A stretch of 64,000 nt of DNA, taken from the NCBI RefSeq assembly GCF_009905375.1, contig NC_133648.1, positions 91,204,631 to 91,268,630 on the forward strand, read 5' to 3'. Positions 1-9,254 of this stretch are shown in pieces; positions within the stretch are counted from its first letter, which is position 1, and the number at the start of each line of letters is the position of its first letter. Made by a program: the position numbers and the translations under genes. The DNA is from Apium graveolens (taxonomy: Eukaryota; Streptophyta; Magnoliopsida; Apiales; Apiaceae). Under the pieces are notes generated by a model that worked only from the letters and a program-made list of their open reading frames with translations, was not told where the DNA came from and did no database searches.

Positions 1-904
1 CTCTTTTAATATTATTTTATAGCAAAGACAATTGATAATTGTGAGTCAGTTGTGGTTCTGTGTGTATCACGGGAAAAACGCTAGTAAAGTTAGTAATGAC
101 CACTACTTTTTGTTGTAGTATTAGTAAAGCACATATTGTTAAAGTGGTACAGAGGGATGCAAAATTAAAAAATTAAAGTTAGTACTTACTGTTTGGCCAT
201 TTGGGTTACCATGAAAAGGTTGCTTGTATCTTAAAATAATTTTGTAACATACAACTTTTATCTCATCTGTTTGGATATTTTAATCGACTGTATAACTTTT
301 ATGTTCTTCAAAATTAGAAAATGACAAAAAGTAAATGCTAAGAGTTTCTTGTTGTGATGGCGAAATTAAATTTTTTATATAGTCAAAATACACACTTAAG
401 ATAGGCCATCGAAGTCCTAACAATATTGACTTGTAAGTATGTTAGAAGTTGCAACAGACTAAGTAACTTGAACTTGTAATTGATTTTGACTTGATTTTTT
501 TACACAAACTAGACATCCTGGTTTAGGAGAATAAGTAGGAGGAAACCTATATAAAACTTCTTTGGTTCTCAGTTTGTTTATTGAATAAAGTTCATAATTT
601 CCTGTGGACCTGTGGGTAAAATATATGTCATCTATGTTCCACCATTTATTCGGTTTATAAAATTTAAACTATAATTTTAATCTTATCATAGAAATTTTAC
701 TTTCCTCACTTGTACCACTCTCCCCACCTACATTTTTCATTAAAAAATTTTCTCATCCCGTTCTCTCTGACCGAACGGAGCATAAGAATTTTAAAATGTC
801 TACCATTTCTGCGAGGAACTAAATTTTACCGACAACCAAATTTTGTCTAATTTTTTTTTTGCTTAAATCAAGTGATGTTCTTTGTTGTTAACTTTTGATG
901 GCAG

Positions 905-956
905 CTCTGGTGTTGATGACTTGGAGAAGAGGTTGGCAGCCCTTCGAAATCCATGA
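905..956 (+). pseudogene. Terminal exon resembling ESCRT-III VPS2-like C-terminus
   Basis: After a pyrimidine-poor tract ending GATGGCAG, an open stretch encodes SGVDDLEKRLAALRNP followed by TGA at 954-956. The Leu-x-x-Arg-Leu-x-x-Leu-Arg pattern preceded by acidic residues is that of the MIM1 helix ending VPS2/CHMP-type ESCRT-III subunits, which binds the MIT domain of VPS4. No upstream ESCRT-III exons were found on the plus strand of the window. I read it as an isolated gene fragment, possibly the end of a gene starting upstream of the window. The family assignment rests on 16 residues only. Confidence 0.45.
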
Positions 957-2070
957 TCTGAGGTTCGGTAAATTTCAAAGTTGATACTCAGAGCTGTCAG
1001 CAGTTTGAAATTCTTACATAGATGTACGTCTTCTATAGTTATTCAACCATTGATGTCAATTTGTAGGTTGACTTTTCTGTCGGTTCCGTCAGCCCATGAA
1101 CTCCATGGTGTTGAATTGTATATTCTGCAACTTGTAGTTATTGCTATTGTTTTAGTAGCTGTTTGGGCTTTACGCCTTTAAACAACAATAAACAAATTGC
1201 TTTCCCCAAATCACTCTGTTTATAGATCACTTTTGAATTTAAAGATTAGAGAAACAAACATTACAACACTATCAAGTCTATTTTAGTAGTACTAGAATTT
1301 TTCTGGCACGCGTTTATAATGAAGGATTACAGTAATTTTGCAGGTCTTTAGATTTAAGAATAAATACAATGATGAAACAGGTTATGTCCACCTGATATTA
1401 CCGGCTCACTAACATGGAACATGAAAGTATGAATTAGAACTAGTTCAGCGTGTATGAATTAGAACTAGTTCAGTATGGAGCTCGAAGTTCCTTTGGAGAT
1501 AAGGTAATGTGCAACTTGAAGTTTCTTGTATATCATAAGAATGACTGTTCGGTAACCATTCATTTCCTTCTCTTTTCCTACAAGAAATAAGTTCTAAAAT
1601 TGTAAATGAAGTAACATGTTGGGAATTTGGTTTACCAGAAGAAAAAGATGCATGTTGCTTCAAGTTATTTTATAGTAACATACAACTTTTATCTCATCTG
1701 TTTGAATATTATAATTGACATCCCCAGTAATAAAATTTGAACATACTGTGGGTAATTTTATATCATTTACATTTCACCCTCCATTCCGTTTATAAAAATT
1801 TAAACTCTAACTTTTGATATGATCATAGAAAATTCACCTTTTTCCACTTGTTTCACCGTCTCCGGCCTACATTTTTTTTTCACATTTAAGTTTGTTTACA
1901 ATTTTCATTAAATGTTTTCTCGTTCCATTCTCTCCGATTAAACAGAACAAAATAATTTTAAGATGTCTAACATTTGTACGAAAAACTAAAGTTCAGACAA
2001 ATAAAATTTTGTCCTTTACACGTTTTGCCAAAATTAAGTGATATCCTTTGTTTTTAACTTTTGATAACAG

Positions 2071-2122
2071 CCCTGGTGTCGATGACCCGGAAAAGAGGTT
2101 GGCAACCCATCGAAATTCTTGA
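2071..2122 (+). pseudogene. Second, degenerate VPS2-like terminal exon
   Basis: It follows the acceptor-like GATAACAG and parallels the exon at 905-956, with the stop TGA in the same place. The MIM1-like pattern is damaged: the Leu after Asp-Asp is Pro and the final Leu is His. It lies in the second unit of an old local duplication, with about 380 bp of flanking DNA also matching. It is likely non-functional. Confidence 0.45.
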
Positions 2123-2858
2123 CCTGAGGTTGGGTAAATTTTCAAAGTTGAAGTAGAAAAAAGTTGACCCCGAACACCACAAACTCCAGGACCCAGCAAA
2201 AGTAATAGTATCAATTAGTCTCAGTACAAGACGCTTGCTTTCTATAAAAATATATATTTTAGAATTTGGTTAACGCATTATGCTCGAAAGTTTGCCTGAA
2301 CAAAGACGAACCGTCAACAAGTCTAGAAACCCGTTATATAGGTTAGTTCTTGATGATTGATGTGGAGAATTTATAATAGACTTGTGTTGAAAAAGTATGC
2401 TCAAGGATTTTTCAATGTAGTCTATATATAAAACTATATGATAAATCATATGGTCACTTATTCAAACAAACTTATATTGTTGAGTTTGTGGATGGATACT
2501 ACTTAATATTTAGGAATATACAATACTTAATATTCCAGACTCCATAAATAACAAATAACAACAAAAACAATCCCCAAGTAAATTTACTTTGCCAAAACAA
2601 AGAAAAGAAATGTCTGCTACCAGCAATTCATGAGCACTTCAGATAAACTTAACTGGATAGAAGAATAAGCAACACATAATTCATTGTCCACACATACACC
2701 ACATCAAACACAAACCGTACCAGACATATTTCATATCAAGAAGAGAGAAAAGGTTCTACTTCCTACCCATAATAGCAGTTTAAGAGTCGTCTTAAAAATT
2801 CCAAACATGTTATATTGCAAGGAATTTACATTCCGGAAATCAGCAAGCTGTGATGTGT

Positions 2859-4057
2859 TCAAGAGAGTTTCATGTCACGTAACTTCTTCCGAAGTCTATA
2901 TTCTAGCTTCGTTTCTCGTAACTCTTCTTCAGACATGTATAATGAATCACCGCCACGTAGGAATCCTCCATATCTAGGATGCCAAACATTGTTAAACTCG
3001 TGGCAATAATAACAGCCATTCGTTTTATTTCCTGTTTCTTCTCCTGCAAGACAAATTCATTGAGTTACCATAACAAGTAGCCCATAATCAACGGTCACAA
3101 TAAACACACAAGTCAATAAGCAAGAAAAAACATGTGTTCAATATATAGCAGTAGGAGATAAATTAGATCATATTGCCACTTTTAAATATCAAAACAAACC
3201 TGAAACTAACTCGTTTGGCTCCAGGATCCTGCACATCTTACAAGAGAAAACCCCGCTGGTACTTGTTATTTTGGAGAAAAAAGTCTCCTCTCGAGCAGTA
3301 GCATTATCAGCGACCTTCGCCGTGAAGTTGACATGGAAAAGTAAGCATGTTGGCAGCATCACACGTGTAACGAATCCCGGCTTCACCAGTTCATATTTTA
3401 TTTTATATCCCACATCCTATGAATTTTACATCAAGAAAAATAGAACATAAACAACGATCAAGAGAATCCAACAAAATGGTAAATCATGATTTGATTTAAA
3501 GAAAAGCAAACAAAAACATTTGAGAGAAACTGACCACCAAAAATTGGTTATAATAGTTCAAGGTTTCAGTTGCATACAGGCTTGCATCATCAACTTGTTC
3601 TGATATGTACTCTCGTTCCTTTTCGTGTTCAAGGAAACGGCAAACTTGTTTAAGACTGCCATTTCATATATTATAACCAAAATCACTAGAAAACTTGAGA
3701 AAATTAAGAGAAGGGTTGCTTAAATTAGGGAAGCAGCAAACATCGGGAAAAACAATAAATTATACATCAATTAGCAAATAAATAATACCCGAAAACTAAC
3801 AGCAGCATGGAACCCCACTGTAAATAACAATTAGATAAACCAATCAGAGTTACAACATAAATTTTGGAACTCGATAATAAAAAGATTTTAAAACCCTATT
3901 ATGTATATATCAAACTGAAATTAAATAGAAGAATAATCAAGATGCATCCCTCGAACACAAATAATCAATACCCAGCAAATGTTAGGAGTCGGATGATGAA
4001 GAAAAACTACTGATCATCAATTCCTCTTTGGATAAAGTACCACGGTCTGACAATCAT
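2859..4057 (-). CDS. DUF3615-like plant protein, spliced, copy 1
   Basis: I do not know its function. Supported exons on the minus strand are 3655-3535, 3416-3200 and 3043-2859, ending in TGA at 2861-2859. Junctions are CAG/exon, GTG|GTCAGT, ATAG|GATG, CAG|GTTTG and GCAG|GAG, and phases agree throughout. A possible first exon is 4057-4011 (ATG, ending before GTAGTT), whose phase also fits. The protein carries a cystatin-like stretch (FHVNFTAKVAD, then ETFFSKI), CKMCRILEP, then CYYCHEF and WHPRYGGF. That order resembles plant DUF3615 proteins as I recall them. A basic, Glu-rich tail follows. No stop or frameshift interrupts the spliced frame, unlike the duplicate at 25144-25939. The first exon is the least certain part. 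Confidence 0.6.
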
Positions 4058-4246
4058 TATATAACCCTTTTTTTCTTTTCGCCCTCTCTCCGTGTCTATG
4101 TACCTAATAACTAATTTCATCTGGGGCTTAAGGAATAATTTTTTTCTATTTCTTTGAAGATTGCAAAATTTTAGGGCCTGATTTCCCCCTTGTACTTTTC
4201 ACCAATCAGAAGTCCTGGAGGTATTATTTATGATATATATACATAA

Positions 4247-4249
<3 letters not shown>

Positions 4250-4277
<28 letters not shown>
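4250..4277. repeat. (AG)n microsatellite
   Basis: About 14 AG dinucleotide units. The duplicate block has a shorter version at about 26535-26559, so the tract changed length after the duplication. Confidence 0.9.
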
Positions 4278-4278
<1 letters not shown>

Positions 4279-4458
4279 GGCTAGGGCTTGCATTGAACAG
4301 AACCGAAATATGGCCATGCTTCTGAAAAATTCAAGACACACGGGTATTTGAAGCAATAGAAGAACTTTCCTAATACATGTATACAAATGACAAGTACAAA
4401 TCTTGGTGGAGTATTAATGGAGGACAGTTGGAGTGTAATACAAGAGCCAAACAACCAT

Positions 4459-4614
4459 TTACCTGTGTAAGTGTTTTTCGGGATTGGTAACTACATTGCT
4501 CTGGTTGAGGTCACATATGTCCTCAACTGTTTTGAACAATGCATCATCGCCGCGTACAAATCCTCCACCTTTAGGATGCCAAACACTGTAACCTTCGTGA
4601 AATTAATAGCATCC
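4459..4614 (-). pseudogene. Last exon of second DUF3615-like gene, truncated
   Basis: Minus-strand sequence encodes the end of a DUF3615-like protein: GYSVWHPKGGGFVRGDD, then an acidic tail and TAA at 4461-4459. The parallel in the first gene is VWHPRYGGFLRGGD. The exon is cut at 4614 inside the Asn-Gly-Cys-Tyr region, where element 1 LTR sequence begins; its upstream exons are absent here but present at 26740-27474. An in-frame TAA just after the Cys-Tyr codons is present in both copies, so the gene was damaged before duplication. Confidence 0.6.
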
Positions 4615-7600
4615 TCTCCCCCTCCAGGCGTCTGATTTCAGCATCTTTCTCTTGGGCAAGCAGGATAATGTATCTCTCCAGGGATTTAACTTTGTCTTCA
4701 GCCTTGCTCTTTGCAGTGTCTGTAATGGCAAGACACGCCCTAAGCCTGGCAGCCATGTTAGCACTCTGCCTGGCATGCAGGTGAAGCTCGGCTGCAGCCC
4801 TGACCATAGCCTCCTCTGTTTGTTGCTCAGTCCTGAAGGTCCAACCTCTCACTTCGTCCTCGGAAAAGTCACCAATCGAGGACGCGCCCAGGTATCTGAG
4901 AACGAAAGACTGGTCATCAGGGACAGTCTTTTGACGCTTTGAGGGCGCGTCCTCCACCCTTTCGGGAATGTCTAGCACAGTGGTGTCGATTATCTTGGGA
5001 GGAGTAGAAGGAGTTGCGATAGGAGGTGGGATTTTTGCCTTTGAATCAACCTTTGTAGGAGCCTGTTTCCTTGCCCTTAGTTTTTTGGAAGCCCCAATTG
5101 CGAATCCTTTGGGGAGTGAGGCCATATCTATGATTTAAACAAGAAAAGATATTAGTTAAATGCATTAAGACGCATCCAGGGAACAAGACGCGCCCATGTT
5201 GTGATATAAAATTCTACATGCATGGCAGATTAAAGTAAGAAGGTACATTAAAAGATGGCAACCAAAATGTATAAATGCGTAAAGATCTAACAAGGAAAAT
5301 GAAAGACACGAGTAATGCATGTATGTGTCAGGCAAAGGAAGACGCGCCCTACAAAAATGGCGCGCCCTGCCTAGAAACGTTGGCTATGACAGGTTATAAA
5401 ACACGAGCCATAGGAATATAGGACAAGCGGGACGCGTCCTGTGAGAAAACGCGCCCTTAGCAGATGTATGTGCATGAAACACCTTTGATTCTTATGTAAG
5501 TTAATATTTTTTGGAATGGGGAGCTAATTTTTGTAGCTGTGGACGCGTCCAAAGTTAATGACGCGTCCTCCCTCACTTAAACTTACCTTGTTCTAAGTCG
5601 AATTGCTTACTAATGTCGATTTCGATCACCTCCACGACACTAAGGCCCCTGGTTTTTTCTGAGATTGTGAGAACAGGTTTACCGTTGTGAAATTCATGAA
5701 ACTTGCAGATAGAGCCAACCCGGGAAGACAACGCGCCCACCAGCTTAAGGTTGTCTTCTGTAATCATGTCCTTGAGGTTAAAGTGCTTTTCTGCATATTG
5801 AAGGACTTTATCTACTCTCTTTTTCCTTTTTCCTGTTAATTCCTTCTGAACTCTTTTGTCTAAAGATAAAAGATAGTTATAAGTTGTTAAAAAGAGGAAC
5901 GAAGAGTTTGTTAAAAAAGTAAATAAAATAGGACGTGCCCATTAAGAGGACGCGCCCAGTGATTGAAGAAAGGCTTTGGTAATCGCTTACTTGGTTCCAA
6001 GTTGAAGCGAACACGCGTCCTTCTGATGTCATAAATGTACAAAAATGGCTCCTTCCAGTCTCTCTCGTGGCTAATTTTTCCTTCATTAAATCCCTTGTTG
6101 TTCAACCATTTGTTGACAACCAGAAAATGGTACCCAGGAATTGATTTTCTGATGCTGTAAAAAAAGCTGAATTCTTTCATTGAGGGCGCGCCCAGCCTCA
6201 AGTTATGGTACATAATATACAAAGCCCAGGCTAGCTTGTATGAATTTGGTGATAGTTGGACTGGAGCCACGTCGTACCATTTTAAAATTTTCTTAATGTA
6301 TGGGTGCAAAGGCACGCCCACACCCAAGGAAATTAACTTTGGAGTAAGCACCATTCTTGGGATCCTTTGGTTCTCGACGTTGAAAATGTGCGGCCTCATG
6401 GTTCGAAGAGGGCGCGCCCAGATGCCCTCCATGTCATAGTATTTCATGTGCCATTAGATTTCCCAGTCGGTTGCGGTCGAGTCAAGGGCAACACATGCTA
6501 GCTTACCTTCTTTCTTTCTTCTGGCATTTTTCTCTGCCTCAGTTAGGGCGCCAAGCCTGGCCCAGTCACAATCCACTTCAACATCTGAAGGATCCCAATG
6601 TTCCAGAGGAGAGTCTGATTTCTGAGGGGATACAGGATATGTCTCGGGGTCAGGAACCCTCCTTTCAAATTCGCTTACGCTGAGAGGTGACGCGTCCTGA
6701 GAAGGAGCCGCGCCTTGGGAAGCTGACACTTCCTGAGAGTAGGATGCGTCCTCGTCTGAAACAGCTATTCCTCGGGGTTTTTGGCCAGTGATAGGAACAA
6801 TTTCATCATCCGTCCAATCTTTGATGGCGGCCCTAGTATGGAGAACTGGAGTTCTTTGCCTTTTAACTCCCTTCTTTTCCATTCTTGAGCTTATGGGAAC
6901 ATGGTCCATGGAATCGGAGCTGGAATCAGACATTATTGAGTTTTTTTTGATTTAAGGGAACGAAAGACGCGTCTTTCTGCTCTAAGGAAGGAATTCGTCC
7001 TGTGGATGTTGGGAAAGTCGGGTTTAAAAGAGATCAGGTGTGGGGAATAGATTCCAATACGTTTGTTGAGAGTCTTAAATGGGTGAAATGGTGAGGAAGA
7101 AGACACGTCCTCCAGCTGCAAAAGAATGAACAAAAACTTGAGGACGCGTCCATAAAAAAAGAAGAAAAGAAGAAAGAAAAGAGAAGGGAGGACAATGGAA
7201 ACCTTGGAGGATGTGTCCTAAAAAATCTACCGCAGGGGGTGTGTTATGATGACGCGTCCTAATAAGCCTCTGGCCCTATATTACCTTTGTTTGGGACAAC
7301 TTAGACATGTCTTAAATTAAGAGATACAGGACGCGCTCTAACGGGAAGACGCGTTCTATATGGTTACAATGGTGGAATTTCAATCGATTGTGATCGATTT
7401 GGGGGAAGTTTTTCTACGAACCTAGAAGCATGTAATTATGGAATCAAAAGAGCAAAATATGATCTAATTACAGATATATACACATATACATACAGGAAAA
7501 AATATGAACAGTTTATGGAAGCATAAGGAATGTGAACAGTTTTTGCTTGTTCTAGTCGATTTGCTCAAAGAAATTAAGAGATAATGGAGGATTTACATAC

Positions 7601-7722
7601 CTCGTAAGTTGGGAGTTGGATTAAGCAGCACAAATTGAGAAATGGCCGGTGGGGTTGCCGAGTTCTTGGATTTAACTTCTTGTAGCGGCGGTAATGGCGG
7701 TTCTGAGAGAGAGAAAGGAGGA
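4612..7722 (-). pseudogene. LTR antisense gene, 5' LTR copy, truncated
   Basis: This intron-containing gene runs opposite to element 1. Predicted parts (minus strand): 5' leader exon ~7722-7601 (donor CGAG|GTATGT); exon 2 7115-5991 (acceptor TTTTGCAG, donor CCAA|GTAAGC) with a likely ATG at 6933; exon 3 5859-5587 (acceptor TCTTTAG, donor CAAG|GTAAGT); exon 4 from 5127, cut at 4612. All coding junctions are phase 1. The N-terminus is Ser/Asp-rich and acidic. Then YDMEGIWARPLRTM and LISLGVGVPLHPYIKKILKW resemble the plant 'putative gypsy type transposon' domain (Pfam Transposase_28, from memory). Exon 4 encodes a basic stretch and a coiled coil. An in-frame TAG (6456-6454), shared with the 3' LTR copy, interrupts exon 2. 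Its biochemical role is unknown. Confidence 0.65.
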
Positions 7723-7749
7723 TGGTGGTAGTGATATGACGAAACTAGG

Positions 7750-7759
7750 GTATTTATAG
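7750..7759 (-). promoter_or_regulatory. TATA box of the antisense gene (5' LTR)
   Basis: On the minus strand the sequence is CTATAAATAC, a strong plant TATA box. About 30 nt downstream begins a CT-rich leader (TCCTCCTTTCTCTCTCTC) and then the leader exon ending at the donor at 7600. The same arrangement is at 20455-20464 and, in element 2, at 29070-29078. Confidence 0.6.
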
Positions 7760-8539
7760 AGGAAGGACGACCATGCGGACGACAGCGGTACACCACATAC
7801 AGAAGGTGAAAGTAAGACGCGTCTTCCTGTCACGACGCGTCCACCTGTTTTGAGCCAAATTTCGCTTGGAAAGAAATTCCAATTTTGTTTTTAACTGTAA
7901 ATAGAATTTGGGGGGTAGTTGTTATACCCAAAATTTGGCATTGGATTGCCTCGGGTCAAACACGGGCTAATTACAGTCAAACTCAGTATTGCGTTATGAA
8001 AGTGAGGACGCGTCCAAACATTAAGGACGCGCCTACTTGAGAAGGGATATGTTACGAGGCGAGAAGAGTGCGTGGTCAAGGAAGGACGCGCCCAGGCTTT
8101 ATGGACGCGTCAATGTTTATGAAAGTGCTTGGCAGATGAAATCTTATGGTGATGGACGCGCCTACTTTAGCAAGGACGCGTCATAGGAGGTGAAACGCTG
8201 TGCATGATGGTTTAAAGGAAGACGCGCCCTAAATTCTAGGACATGTCCTGTGATTTTGAATGCTATAAGGAACGATTGATGAGGAAACAGGTTTGGATTT
8301 ATGAAGGTGAGGACGCGCCCAAAGGGTTAGGACGCGTCCTGTGTTTGATCTATATACTTTTGATGTTGAATTCAGGACAAAGCTTGCATGGAGAGGAGCA
8401 ATGGAGGTTATTTTTACTAATGTATTTGTTGCAGGTACTCTTTGAAGAATTCCCTCCTTGAGACGGTCAAGGAGGGGGATGTCCGCGAAAAGCTTGAAGG
8501 CCTCCAGGGGTATGCCTAATGATTGAAGGCCTCCTCCTG

Positions 8540-8631
8540 TATTCAACGGGTGTCCTCGTTGGGGATGCGGGGTTAATTTTGGTGTGTGCTTTGGGAGCTC
8601 TGTTCTTGTATTCAACGGGTGTTCTCGTTGG
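8540..8631 (+). promoter_or_regulatory. Duplicated U3 box in element 1 5' LTR
   Basis: Two 23-bp near-identical boxes lie at 8540-8562 and 8609-8631, sharing the core TTCAACGGGTG and CTCGTTGG. Both recur in the 3' LTR (21198-21220, 21267-21289) and, diverged, in both LTRs of element 2 (about 28188-28210 and 28256-28278, reverse strand). They lie 370-460 bp upstream of the LTR TATA box. Conservation between two subfamilies suggests a regulatory role; this is inference. Confidence 0.45.
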
Positions 8632-8997
8632 AGAACTTTGGTGATCCTGTACTTTGCACCCAAGAGCTTGGGATCACCTGTCCTGCTATCTGGTGGGTTA
8701 TCCTCATTCGGGGGACAGGGACGCGTCTGGCACTTGGGGTGAACCGTGGCTATACATGCGTTCGTAAATCAAGGGAGATAGCTGTAGCGGAGTGTTATCC
8801 TTGCGCAGGGAGATGCACTATCCGTGAAGTCCTACGATTACGGACGAGCCTTGGGCCTTCGCGGTTGGGCCTCATAGTTGTACATTCCTAAAGCTAGCGG
8901 AAGACGGATATTGGATGGGCTTCTACTGGGCTTAGGAGTAAGAAGTCTAAACTCATTAGACTTCCTCTTCTACGAGAACTACGTCAGGCTTGATCCC

Positions 8998-9006
8998 TAT
9001 ATAAAG
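8998..9006 (+). promoter_or_regulatory. TATA box of element 1 5' LTR
   Basis: TATATAAAG lies about 200 bp before the LTR end and is conserved in the 3' LTR (21656-21664). Element 2 has TATAAATAG at the equivalent place in its 5' LTR (52452-52460, minus strand). A start of genomic RNA near 9030 would give an R-U5 of about 170 bp. Confidence 0.6.
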
Positions 9007-9203
9007 GGTACGTAGGCACATTGAGAGGGTAAGAAGTTGAGAGCTGATAAGAGAGCCACCACTTACTCTGATCAATCTCAGCCTAAAACAACCACAATCA
9101 ACCACACACCGCTTAAGTTTCCGATAAAGAACCACCATCAGAGATCTTAGTTCTGGCGAGAAACCTCAATCTTTATTGTTACCAGATTCCTCCGTCAACA
9201 AAT

Positions 9204-9221
9204 TGGTGCTAGAAGGAGGGG
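9204..9221 (+). other. Primer binding site of element 1
   Basis: Beginning three bases after the LTR end, TGGTGCTAGAAGGAGGGG has the TGG start expected for complementarity to a tRNA CCA end. It most resembles the 3' end of a plant tRNA-Asn, recalled as giving TGGCGCTAGAGGAAGGGG, with a few mismatches. Element 2 has TGGCACTAGAAGGAGGGG. It is not the initiator-Met type used by elements 3 and 4. Confidence 0.6.
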
Positions 9222-9254
9222 TGCTAATTAAGGTCGCAATCTTAGGAGGAAAAG

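Larger units (their letters stand above)
1..4614. repeat. Long direct repeat, copy 1 (gene-like block)
   Basis: Position 1 aligns with 22287 and similarity runs without a large gap to 4612-4614, aligned with 26894-26896. Differences are scattered substitutions and small indels, by eye about 1-2%. The block carries a DUF3615-like gene (2859-4057), the last exon of a second one (4459-4614) and two VPS2-like terminal exons. It stops abruptly at LTR sequence of element 1, whereas copy 2 continues through the rest of the second gene. Beyond these features, 1-900, 957-2070 and 2123-2858 are AT-rich with no coding signal I can support. Segment ~600-960 is an old diverged duplicate of ~1745-2125. Confidence 0.9.
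4612..9200 (+). repeat. Element 1 5' LTR, truncated at its outer end
   Basis: It aligns with 17340-21858. About 1.4 kb of the LTR's outer end (equivalent to 15963-17339) is missing, replaced by the DUF3615-like exon. The junction shares TCC between both parents. The inner end is ...CCGTCAACA, followed by the PBS. Compared with the 3' LTR it has 18 bp extra at 5351-5368, about 49 bp extra near 8180-8228, and scattered substitutions. The stretch 7830-8990 holds no gene; it contains many GACGCGTCC-type decamers and the U3 boxes listed separately. Confidence 0.9.

Noticed and set aside
1445..2214. Minus-strand small ORFs in the duplicated block
   Set aside because: Short and without splice or domain support; the plus strand there has the VPS2-like exon.
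1..4614. The 1-4614 / 22287-26896 pair as LTRs of a larger element enclosing element 1
   Set aside because: The repeat contains spliced DUF3615-like genes and VPS2-like exons, lacks LTR termini, PBS and PPT, and is cut asymmetrically at 4612. A segmental duplication fits better.
7593..7796. Minus-strand frame starting MVYRCRPHGRP as a protein of the antisense gene
   Set aside because: Its ATG lies upstream of the TATA box at 7750, so a transcript would begin inside it. The region is better read as a 5' leader exon ending at GTATGT.
8229..8891. Open frames on both strands in the U3 region of element 1 (and 20995-21549, 27922-28376, 52710-53014)
   Set aside because: They overlap the repeated U3 boxes on both strands, have no domain, and change frame between LTR copies.
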